From assembly GCF_040939785.1 (NCBI RefSeq), contig NZ_CP162553.1, forward strand, positions 1,302,001 through 1,366,000: a stretch of 64,000 bases of DNA, in the 5' to 3' direction. Under the pieces are notes generated by a model, which did no database searches, was not told the origin of the DNA, and was given only the letters and a program-made list of their open reading frames with translations. Source of the stretch: Bradyrhizobium lupini. GTDB lineage: Bacteria; Pseudomonadota; Alphaproteobacteria; Rhizobiales; Xanthobacteraceae. Position numbers and translations under genes: made by a program. Below, in pieces: positions 18,162 through 25,431 of the stretch; the stretch's first letter is position 1; each line of letters opens with the position of its first letter.

Positions 18162-19781
18162 ATGCCAAGGCGGCTCGAAGGTGAGTTTGACTATATTGTC
18201 GTTGGGGCCGGCACGGCGGGCTGCATCGTCGCCAACCGGCTGTCGGCCAATTCCAGCAATCGCGTCCTCCTCCTCGAAGCCGGCGGCGACGACAACTGGA
18301 TCTGGTTCCACATTCCCGTCGGCTATCTCTTCGCCATCGGCAATCCGCGCTCGGACTGGATGTTCAGGACCGAGGCCGAGCCCGGCCTGAACGGCCGCTC
18401 GCTCGCCTATCCCCGTGGCAAGGTGATCGGCGGCTCCTCGGCGATCAACGCCATGATCTCGATGCGTGGACAGGCCGCCGATTACGATCACTGGCGCCAG
18501 CTCGGCATGACCGGCTGGGGTTATGACGACGTGCTGCCGCTGTTCAAACGGCTCGAGGATCACTTCCTCGGCGCAAGCGAGCATCACGGCGCCGGCGGCG
18601 GCTGGCGCATCGAGGCGCCGCGGCTGTCCTGGGACATACTCGATGCCGTGGGCGATGCGGCCGAGGAGATGGGCATCAAGCGCATCCCGGATTTCAATAC
18701 CGGCGACAACGAAGGCACCAGCTATTTCCACGTCAATCAGAAGCGCGGCCGGCGCTGGTCGTCGGCGCGCGGCTTTCTCAAGCCGGTATTGAACCGCCCG
18801 AACCTGCGGCTCGAAAAGCATGTGCTGGTCGATCGTCTGATCATCGAACAGGGCCGCGCCGTCGGCGTGCGCTTCATCCAGAATGGCGAGATCATCGAGG
18901 CGCGTGCGAAACGCGAGGTGGTCCTCTCGGCAGGCGCGATTGGCTCGGTACAGGTGCTGCATCGCTCCGGCATCGGACCTGCCGACTGGCTGTCGCCGCT
19001 CGGCATCGACATCGTGATGGACAAGCCCGGCGTCGGCCGCAATCTGCAGGATCATCTGCAGCAGCGCGCGATCTACAAGGTCGAAGGCGTGCGCACACTG
19101 AACGAGACCTATTACAACCTGGTTCGACGCGGCCTGATGGGCCTCGACTACGCCTTCCGCCGCCGCGGGCCGTTGACCATGGCGCCGTCGCAGCTCGGCA
19201 TCTTCACCCGCTCCGATGCGACGCGCGCACGCGCCAACATCCAGTTCCACGTGCAACCGCTGTCGCTCGACAAGTTCGGCGATCCCCTGCACCGCTTTCC
19301 CGCGATCACGGTGAGCGCCTGCAATCTCCAGCCGACATCGCGTGGCACCGTACGTCTGCGTTCGGCGGCGCCGGACGAGAAGCCCATCATCGCGCCGAAT
19401 TATCTTTCAACGGACGACGACCGTCAGGTCGGCGCCGATGCCATCCGCACCACCCGCCGCCTGATGCAGCAGAAGGCCTTGGCAAAATACCGCCCAAGCG
19501 AATATCTACCCGGCCCCGCCGTCGGCGACGACGATGCCTCTCTTGCCAAGGCCGCCGGCGACATCGGCACCACCATCTTCCATCCCGTCGGTACCGCGAA
19601 GATGGGCGCAGCAAATGATCCGATGGCGGTGGTCGACGAACGCCTGCGCTTCTACGGTCTCGGCAGCCTTCGCATTGTCGATGCCTCGATCATGCCGACC
19701 ATCACGTCTGGCAACACCAACACGCCGACCGCGATGATCGCCGAGAAAGGCGCGACGATGATTTTGGAGGATGCAAAGTGA
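18162..19781 (+). CDS. GMC family FAD-dependent oxidoreductase (choline/alcohol dehydrogenase-like)
   Basis: A 539-residue flavoprotein of the glucose-methanol-choline oxidoreductase family. The FAD-binding motif is DYIVVGAGTAGCIVANRL near the N-terminus. GMC signature 1 is around PRGKVIGGSSAINAMISMRG, signature 2 around LSAGAIGSVQVLHRSGIG, and the C-terminal catalytic segment is IFHPVGTAKMG then TSGNTNTPTAMIAEKGA. The ATG at 18162 is preferred to a TTG at 18147. Likely substrates are primary alcohols or choline-like compounds, but nothing nearby narrows this. Confidence 0.9.
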   Translation: MPRRLEGEFDYIVVGAGTAGCIVANRLSANSSNRVLLLEAGGDDNWIWFHIPVGYLFAIGNPRSDWMFRTEAEPGLNGRSLAYPRGKVIGGSSAINAMISMRGQAADYDHWRQLGMTGWGYDDVLPLFKRLEDHFLGASEHHGAGGGWRIEAPRLSWDILDAVGDAAEEMGIKRIPDFNTGDNEGTSYFHVNQKRGRRWSSARGFLKPVLNRPNLRLEKHVLVDRLIIEQGRAVGVRFIQNGEIIEARAKREVVLSAGAIGSVQVLHRSGIGPADWLSPLGIDIVMDKPGVGRNLQDHLQQRAIYKVEGVRTLNETYYNLVRRGLMGLDYAFRRRGPLTMAPSQLGIFTRSDATRARANIQFHVQPLSLDKFGDPLHRFPAITVSACNLQPTSRGTVRLRSAAPDEKPIIAPNYLSTDDDRQVGADAIRTTRRLMQQKALAKYRPSEYLPGPAVGDDDASLAKAAGDIGTTIFHPVGTAKMGAANDPMAVVDERLRFYGLGSLRIVDASIMPTITSGNTNTPTAMIAEKGATMILEDAK

Positions 19782-19795
19782 ATGCGTAGCTTTGA

Positions 19796-19869
19796 TCGGG
19801 CGTAGCGAAATCCAGGGAGTATCGTAAGTCTGGTCCCGTGTTCCGCTACGCTCCATACGGGCTACGCGT
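19796..19869. repeat. Probable palindromic intergenic repeat
   Basis: GGGCGTAGCGAAATCCAGGG and CCGTGTTCCGCTACGCTCCATACGGGCTACGCG form an imperfect inverted pair (GTAGCG with CGCTAC). It resembles the class of Bradyrhizobium repeats containing 'tccgctacgctccatacgggctacg'. Confidence 0.55.
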
Positions 19870-19968
19870 CCAACCACCTCACGAAAACGTCATCGCGTCC
19901 GGGAATAAGTCCCCTCCTCTCCCAATCACATCTCCGAAGCCCAATTCCGGGCGGAGTGGAGCTGCGCG

Positions 19969-20913
19969 ATGAGCGGACACGATCACGGTGAGGACGGCTT
20001 AAGCCGCCGCAAGGTGTTGGAATGTATGACCTGGGCGGGCACCGGGGTGCTCTGGACCGTCACCGGTGGCGTCCCGCGCTCGCTCGGCATCATCGATTCC
20101 GCGCAGGCTGCGACCGCGGCGGCGCCCGGAATGACCTTCCTCCAGATCAGCGACAGCCATGTCGGCTTCGACAAGCCGGCCAATCCCAACGCGCTCGGCA
20201 CGCTGGAGGAAGCCGTCAACAAGATCAACGCGATGCCGGTCAAGCCGTCCTTCATGATCCACACTGGCGACATCACGCATCTCTCCAAGGCCGCCGAGTT
20301 CGACAATGCCGATCGCATCATCTCGCAGAGCAAGCTCGACGTGCACTACGTGCCCGGCGAGCATGATTTCCTCGACGAGGACGTGAAGTTTTATCGCGAG
20401 CGCTACGGCCGCGGTACCAAGGGGGCAGGCTGGTATTCGTTCGACGCCGGCGGCGTGCACTTCATCGGCCTCGTCAATGTCGTCGACCTCAAGGCCGGCG
20501 GCCTCGGCAATCTCGGTGCCGAGCAGCTCGCCTGGCTCGAGGACGATCTGCGCGGCAAGTCGAAATCGACGCCGATCGTGCTGTTCGCCCACATCCCGCT
20601 CTGGACCGTCTACCCCGAATGGGGCTGGGGCACTGAGGACGGCGCCCGCGCGCTGGAACAGGTGAAAGGCTTCGGTTCGGTCACCGTGCTCAATGGCCAC
20701 ATTCACCAGGTGATGCAGAAGGTCGAAGGCAACGTCACCTTCCACACCGCACGCTCCACCGCCTTTCCGCAGCCGGCGCCGGGAGCTGCCCCCTCGCCCG
20801 GACCGATGAAGGTCGAGGACGCAAAGCTCCGCGCGATGCTCGGCGTTGCCAGCATCAACTTCAAGCAGAACGAGCAGCGGCTCGCGATCATCGACACGCC
20901 GCTCCAGAGTTGA
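19969..20913 (+). CDS. Tat-exported metallophosphoesterase
   Basis: A 314-residue calcineurin-like phosphoesterase. The N-terminus has a twin-arginine-like signal (GLSRRKVLECMTWAGTG, about residues 10-26) and an Ala-rich cleavage region. Metal-site motifs are in order: ISDSHVGF, HTGDITH, PGEHD (the usual GNHD has Glu in place of Asn), FAHIPLW and NGHIHQV. It is the first gene of a compact group with a cupredoxin, an ECF sigma factor and its anti-sigma factor, which suggests a periplasmic role under that regulator. Substrate unknown. Confidence 0.88.
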   Translation: MSGHDHGEDGLSRRKVLECMTWAGTGVLWTVTGGVPRSLGIIDSAQAATAAAPGMTFLQISDSHVGFDKPANPNALGTLEEAVNKINAMPVKPSFMIHTGDITHLSKAAEFDNADRIISQSKLDVHYVPGEHDFLDEDVKFYRERYGRGTKGAGWYSFDAGGVHFIGLVNVVDLKAGGLGNLGAEQLAWLEDDLRGKSKSTPIVLFAHIPLWTVYPEWGWGTEDGARALEQVKGFGSVTVLNGHIHQVMQKVEGNVTFHTARSTAFPQPAPGAAPSPGPMKVEDAKLRAMLGVASINFKQNEQRLAIIDTPLQS

Positions 20914-20936
20914 TGCAGGACTAACGGAAGCTGACA

Positions 20937-21272
20937 ATGAAGACTCTCAATCGCCGCGACCTCGGTGTCGCCTTCGGTCTTGCTTTGGCCGCGGCCATGC
21001 TGTTACCCGCCACAACCGCCCATGCCGACGACATGGAGGTGCATATCGACAATTTCGTCTTCCAGCCGGCCGAGCTCAAGATCAAGGTCGGCACCACCGT
21101 GACCTGGACCAACCGGGACGACATCCCCCACACCGTGGTGTCGGCCGGGAAGTTCAGGTCCAAGACCCTGGACACTGACGACAAGTTCTCGTTCACCTTC
21201 ACCAATGCGGGCGACTACAAATATTTTTGTTCTCTGCACCCGCACATGACGGGGATGATCAAGGTTGAGTAA
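20937..21272 (+). CDS. Periplasmic cupredoxin (amicyanin/plastocyanin-like)
   Basis: A 111-residue blue-copper protein with a signal peptide ending ATTAHA (about residue 30). Type 1 copper ligands are visible: His in DDIPHTVV and Cys, His and Met in FCSLHPHMTGMIKV. It probably carries electrons or binds copper in the periplasm. It lies 23 bases after the metallophosphoesterase and ahead of the sigma factor, with a perfect 11-base hairpin after its stop. The link with an ECF regulator suggests an oxidative or metal stress role, by inference. Confidence 0.92.
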   Translation: MKTLNRRDLGVAFGLALAAAMLLPATTAHADDMEVHIDNFVFQPAELKIKVGTTVTWTNRDDIPHTVVSAGKFRSKTLDTDDKFSFTFTNAGDYKYFCSLHPHMTGMIKVE

Positions 21273-21300
21273 CACCTCGAACCAAGGCATCAACGTCTTG

Positions 21301-21328
21301 CCCGGCCGGTGGTCCCACACCGGCCGGG
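21301..21328 (+). terminator. Strong hairpin between the cupredoxin and sigma factor genes
   Basis: A perfect 11-base stem, CCCGGCCGGTG / CACCGGCCGGG, with a 6-base loop (GTCCCA) lies 28 bases after the cupredoxin stop. There is no T run, so it may be an mRNA processing or attenuating hairpin rather than a full terminator. Confidence 0.6.
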
Positions 21329-21429
21329 CCCGTGTGCCTTCGGTCACACTCAGGGACGAAACGAATAGGGACGAGACGAACAGCGACGAAACCAAGCAAC
21401 GAGCAGAACAAGAGGCAAAGCGAGGAGCG

Positions 21430-21978
21430 ATGCCCGCCAACGACGATTTGCAGAAGGCGCAACGCTTCCGCGAGGCGGCGCTGCCCCATCTCGACGACGT
21501 CTACACGCTCGCGCGCTATCTCTTGCGTGACCCCTCCGATGCCGAGGACGCGGTGCAGGAGTGCTATCTGCGCTCGCTGAAGCATTTCGACAGCTATCGC
21601 GGGCCGGCGATAAAGCCTTGGCTGTTCGCGATCCTGCGTAACGTCTGCAATGCCGAATATGCACGGCGCGCACACAGGCACAGCGCGATCGAGGATACGC
21701 CCGGCGCTGCCGAGCAGACGCCGATCTGGCAGGAGACCGAGGCCAGCCCCGAAACCGAAGTGCTGCGCAGCCGCGATGCGGGCGCGATCCGCAAGCTGAT
21801 CGACGCGCTCGCCGAGCCGTTCAAGGAAACGTTCGTGCTGCGGGAGATCAACAACCTATCCTATCGTGAAATCGCCGAGGCCGCCGGCGTGCCCGTCGGC
21901 ACTGTGATGTCCCGCCTCGCCCGCGCCCGTGCCATGCTGCGCGCGGCCTGGACGGCGGATGAGGAGCAAGCAAGATGA
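21430..21978 (+). CDS. ECF RNA polymerase sigma factor
   Basis: A 182-residue sigma-70 family factor of the ECF class. Region 2 holds YTLARYLLRDPSDAEDAVQECYLRSLKHF and KPWLFAILRNVCNA. Region 4 is PFKETFVLREINNLSYREIAEAAGVPVGTVMSRLARAR, a clear helix-turn-helix. An open frame extends upstream to 21265, but MPANDDLQKAQRF at 21430 has a good ribosome site (GAGGAG) and matches a normal start. The upstream extension would only encode a repetitive RDETN-type stretch. Its stop overlaps the anti-sigma start (ATGA), the usual sigma/anti-sigma coupling. Confidence 0.93.
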   Translation: MPANDDLQKAQRFREAALPHLDDVYTLARYLLRDPSDAEDAVQECYLRSLKHFDSYRGPAIKPWLFAILRNVCNAEYARRAHRHSAIEDTPGAAEQTPIWQETEASPETEVLRSRDAGAIRKLIDALAEPFKETFVLREINNLSYREIAEAAGVPVGTVMSRLARARAMLRAAWTADEEQAR

Positions 21979-22730
21979 CCTGCGACGAAGCAAGAATCCT
22001 GCTTCACGCGCTGCTCGACAACGAGCTCGATGCCGGCCACGCGCGCGAGGTCGAAGCCCATATCGCCGGCTGCCCGGCCTGCGCTGCGGAGTTCGCCGCG
22101 CAGCGCGAGATGCAGCGCGTGCTCGCAGACGCCGATTTGCGCTACACCGCACCGGCGAGTCTGCGTGCGCGTATCGAGGCCTCGCTGCCGCAGCCGCAGC
22201 ATCAACAGCCGAGCCGCCGCTCCGTGCTGCGCGGCTTTGCGATGGGCTCGGCAGTCTCCGCGCTCGCCGCCTCCGGCGTCGTCGCATTGGTGCTGCGCCA
22301 GGACGACCAGCAGCGGATCCTGTCGGAGGTCGTCTCCGCGCATCTTCGCTCGCTGCAGGCCGGCCATCTCATCGACGTGGTCTCGACCGACCAGCACACG
22401 GTGAAGCCGTGGTTCAACGGCAAGCTCGACGTCGCCCCACCCGTGATCGACCTCACCGCGCAAGGTTTTACGCTGGTCGGCGGCAGGCTCGACTATATCG
22501 ACGCCCGTGCCATCGGTGCCGTCGTCTACAAGCGCCGGCAGCACGTCGTCAATCTGTTCGTGTCGCAGACATCGAACGCGGAATACCGCGCGCCCAAGAC
22601 CGAAACCATGCAGGGCTTCAACTGCCGGCGCTGGGGCAATCGCGGCCTGAGCTTCTGGGCCGTCAGCGATCTCGGCGCAGACGAGCTTGCCGAATTCGTC
22701 GACAAGTTCGAGGCGGCGATGAACGGTTAG
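21975..22730 (+). CDS. Anti-sigma factor with zinc-finger domain
   Basis: A 251-residue protein coupled to the ECF sigma factor. The N-terminal ZAS domain shows C3, and HIAGCPACAAEF, the His-x3-Cys-x2-Cys motif that binds zinc and the sigma factor. One membrane segment is near residues 85-105 (GFAMGSAVSALAASGVVALVL), preceded by an RRSVLR stretch. The C-terminal 140 residues would face the periplasm and act as the sensing part. It holds one Cys (FNCRRWG). The arrangement implies signal-dependent release of the sigma factor. Confidence 0.9.
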   Translation: MTCDEARILLHALLDNELDAGHAREVEAHIAGCPACAAEFAAQREMQRVLADADLRYTAPASLRARIEASLPQPQHQQPSRRSVLRGFAMGSAVSALAASGVVALVLRQDDQQRILSEVVSAHLRSLQAGHLIDVVSTDQHTVKPWFNGKLDVAPPVIDLTAQGFTLVGGRLDYIDARAIGAVVYKRRQHVVNLFVSQTSNAEYRAPKTETMQGFNCRRWGNRGLSFWAVSDLGADELAEFVDKFEAAMNG

Positions 22731-22745
22731 CCTCTGCGCATCCAG

Positions 22746-23150
22746 TCATTCGAGCGGAGGAAACCGTTCGAAGACGGGCAGTTCGTGAGCCCGCTCCATC
22801 CAGCCAATCCGCTCGGCGACTTGAATGTGCATCGTCGCCGGCGTGGCATCGGGGTCATCATAGGTGCCGCTCTGGACATCGATGATATCAGGCATCAGGT
22901 TTTCGTTGATGTAGAACAGCCCCGTGCCGCAATCGGCACAGAAGTGACGTCGTCCATGCTCGGATGATTGATAGATCTTCGGCTGACCGCGCACGACTTT
23001 GACCGCCTTGAGCGAATACATCGCCCAGCCAACCATCGGTGCCCCGGAGTGACGGCGGCAATCCGCGCAATGGCAGAGCGCATGCACCATCATGTCGCCG
23101 TTCACTTCATAACGGATCGCGCCGCAATGACAGCCGCCACTCAAAGGCAT
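22746..23150 (-). CDS. GFA family protein (glutathione-dependent formaldehyde-activating enzyme-like)
   Basis: A 134-residue zinc-binding protein of the GFA/CENP-V fold. Cysteine pairs are visible at GGCHCGAIRY, CHCADCRRHSG and FCADCGTGLFY. Length is typical. Members are often annotated as glutathione-dependent formaldehyde-activating enzymes, though most have no proven activity. It is transcribed toward the anti-sigma gene, with 15 bases between the two stops. Confidence 0.88.
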   Translation of the reverse strand: MPLSGGCHCGAIRYEVNGDMMVHALCHCADCRRHSGAPMVGWAMYSLKAVKVVRGQPKIYQSSEHGRRHFCADCGTGLFYINENLMPDIIDVQSGTYDDPDATPATMHIQVAERIGWMERAHELPVFERFPPLE

Positions 23151-23265
23151 CGCCCACTCCTCTCCCGGTCAGGTCAATGCCGGAAAATAAGCGTCGATTT
23201 GGAATTTCGGGAGACGGACTGCTTCAGCAGGTCGCACGTCGCGACATCAGGCCGCAGCAGAGGCC

Positions 23266-24657
23266 TTACGCAGACCTTCGCACCGCATTGTCCACCAGCG
23301 TCTTGCCGAGCGACCAAATCGCGCCGGGGACCTTGTGGCTGCCGGCGATGACGTCGTCGAAGGCGCGCTCGATCCAGCCGCAATCTTCCTCGGTGATGGT
23401 GAGCGGCGGCAACAGCTTGATGGTGTGGCTGCCATGGCCGGCGACTTGCGTGAGGATCTTGTGGTCCTTGAACAGCGGCACGGTGATGAGCTGGCAGAAC
23501 AGACCCTTGTTGGCTGCCTCCAGCACGTTCCAGGACGCCCGCAGCCGCAGCGATTTCGGCGGACCGAACTCGACGCCGATCATCAGGCCCTTGCCGCGGA
23601 CCTCCTTCAACAGCTCGTAGCCGGGCACCATGCGCGTGAGCGCGAGGCGCAGCTCGGCACCGCGCTTGGCGGCGGACTCGATCAGCTTCTCGGACTCCAT
23701 GATGTCAAGCGTGGCGATGCCCGCAGCCATCGCCAGGTCGTTCTTGGAGAAGGTCGAGCCGTGCACGACGGCGCGGTCCATCTGGTTGAATATCTTGTCG
23801 AAGATGCTTTTGCGCGTCAGCACCGCGCCGACCGGCACATGGCCGCCGGACAGCGACTTCGACAGCAGCACCATGTCGGGCTCGACGTTCCAGTGCTCGA
23901 CCGCGAGGAAGCGGCCGGTGCGGCCCATGCCGGTCTGGATCTCGTCGGCGACGAACAGCGTGCCGTATTTCTTGCAGAGCGCAGCTGCACCCGGCAGGAA
24001 CTCGTCGGTGGGCATGTTGACGCCCTTGCCCTGGATTGGCTCGACGACGAAGGCCGCCACCTCGCGCGAGGCCAGCGCCTTTTCGAGCGCGGCGAGATCG
24101 TTGAACGGGATCGAAGTGCATCCCGGCAGCAGCGGCTCGAAGCCGGTGCGGAAGTTCGAATCACCGGTCAGCGACAGCGCGCCATAGGTCAGGCCGTGAT
24201 AGCCGTGGGCACAATAGACGATCCCCGGACGCCCGGTGGCGCCGCGGGCGAACTTGATCGCCGCTTCGACGCATTCGGCGCCGGAATTGGCGAAGAACGC
24301 CTTATCAAGATAGGGGACGTATTTCAGGAGCCGCTCGGCGAGCACGCCGGCGAGCACCGAGACGTCGAACTGGACGAGGTTGGGCAGGTCGGCATCGAGC
24401 ACGCTCTTGAGCGCCTCGCGCATGACAGGATGATTGCGCCCGATCGCAAACACGCCAAAACCGGACAAGAGGTCGAGATAGCGCGCCCCGTCGCGGTCGT
24501 AGAGATACTGTCCCTGCCCCTTCTGGAAGCCGACATCGTAGCCGATGGTCTTCAGAACCCGAACGAACTGCTCGTTCAGATGCCGATTATGCAGGGCGCT
24601 GCGCTGGGCCTGGCGGTCCGCGAACAGCTGAGACATGTCTGGATTTGGGCTGTGCAT
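23266..24657 (-). CDS. hpnO: HpnO, aminotransferase for aminobacteriohopanetriol
   Basis: A 463-residue class III PLP-dependent aminotransferase. Motifs are FANSGAECVEAAIKFAR, CAHGYHGLTYGAL, VADEIQTGMGRTG and the PLP-lysine segment LLSKSLSGGHVPVGAVL. HpnO is known to convert the hopanoid side chain to the amino form (aminobacteriohopanetriol). I assign it from its position next to hpnN and the core hpn genes and from its family. By motif alone it could be read as an acetylornithine or similar aminotransferase. The ATG at 24657 lacks a strong ribosome site. Confidence 0.82.
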   Translation of the reverse strand: MHSPNPDMSQLFADRQAQRSALHNRHLNEQFVRVLKTIGYDVGFQKGQGQYLYDRDGARYLDLLSGFGVFAIGRNHPVMREALKSVLDADLPNLVQFDVSVLAGVLAERLLKYVPYLDKAFFANSGAECVEAAIKFARGATGRPGIVYCAHGYHGLTYGALSLTGDSNFRTGFEPLLPGCTSIPFNDLAALEKALASREVAAFVVEPIQGKGVNMPTDEFLPGAAALCKKYGTLFVADEIQTGMGRTGRFLAVEHWNVEPDMVLLSKSLSGGHVPVGAVLTRKSIFDKIFNQMDRAVVHGSTFSKNDLAMAAGIATLDIMESEKLIESAAKRGAELRLALTRMVPGYELLKEVRGKGLMIGVEFGPPKSLRLRASWNVLEAANKGLFCQLITVPLFKDHKILTQVAGHGSHTIKLLPPLTITEEDCGWIERAFDDVIAGSHKVPGAIWSLGKTLVDNAVRRSA

Positions 24658-24798
24658 CCGCTACATACTTCGGTTGAGGGCCGTCTCGTCAACTGAAAAC
24701 GGAACGTCGCTGAAAACGGTCTGTGCGGCCTTTTGCCCTTTTTCGGACCATCTTCGCAAGCAGAGCTTTAGACCATGTTGCACTGCCAAGGAACTATC

Positions 24799-25431
24799 AT
24801 GCGTTTAGCCCTTTACACCGGACTAATACTGGCTGGCGGTTACACCTGCCTGAACCCGGCGCTCGCGGCCGATCCGACCGGCGACTGGCGGGTTGCCGAC
24901 GGCGTCGCCAACATTCGTGTCGCCCAATGCAATGGCAGCATGTGGGGCGCGGTTTCCTGGGAAAAACAGCCCGGGGGCCGCGACGAGAACAATCCGGACG
25001 CGTCGAAAAAGACCCGGCCCACGCTGGGCATGGCGACCCTGATCGACATGAAGAAAAAGCCCGGCGCCGATCAATGGGAAGGTCAGGTCTACAATGCCAA
25101 GGACGGCCAGCTCTACAGCGCAACCATCACGCCGGTTGGCACCGACCAGCTCGAGATCAAGGGCTGCGTGATGGGGTTCCTGTGCGGTGGCGAGACCTGG
25201 ACCCGGGTCAGCCCCCCGATTCCCTTGAGCTCCGCCAACGCCATGGCCAAGGGCGCGCCGAAGCCCACCGGCGCGGCGCCGAAAGCCCCGGGAACGACCG
25301 GCGCTACGGTGGCGCAGCCTGCGCCCGCAGCCCCGAAGGCCGCCGGCACCGCCAAACCCGGTCAGAAGGGCGCCGCCGACCAGGTCGGCGACATCTGCCT
25401 ACTCCCTGAGATTGCGGGGTTTGCCCATTAG
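24799..25431 (+). CDS. DUF2147 domain exported protein
   Basis: A 210-residue protein with a signal peptide (MRLALYTGLILAGGYTCLNPALA). A DUF2147 domain follows: DPTGDWRVADGVANIRV, WGAVSWEK, GQVYNAKDGQLYSATI and LEIKGCVMGFLCGGETWTRV. The C-terminal 70 residues are Ala/Pro/Lys-rich and low in complexity. The start at 24799 has AAGGA just upstream and is preferred over 24775. It is convergent with hpnN and overlaps its 3' end by 33 bases. Function unknown. Its place between hpnO and hpnN may be incidental. Confidence 0.82.
   Translation: MRLALYTGLILAGGYTCLNPALAADPTGDWRVADGVANIRVAQCNGSMWGAVSWEKQPGGRDENNPDASKKTRPTLGMATLIDMKKKPGADQWEGQVYNAKDGQLYSATITPVGTDQLEIKGCVMGFLCGGETWTRVSPPIPLSSANAMAKGAPKPTGAAPKAPGTTGATVAQPAPAAPKAAGTAKPGQKGAADQVGDICLLPEIAGFAH

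Noticed and set aside
23335..24696. 453-residue plus-strand open frame antisense to hpnO
   Set aside because: Shadow frame; the minus strand shows all class III aminotransferase motifs.
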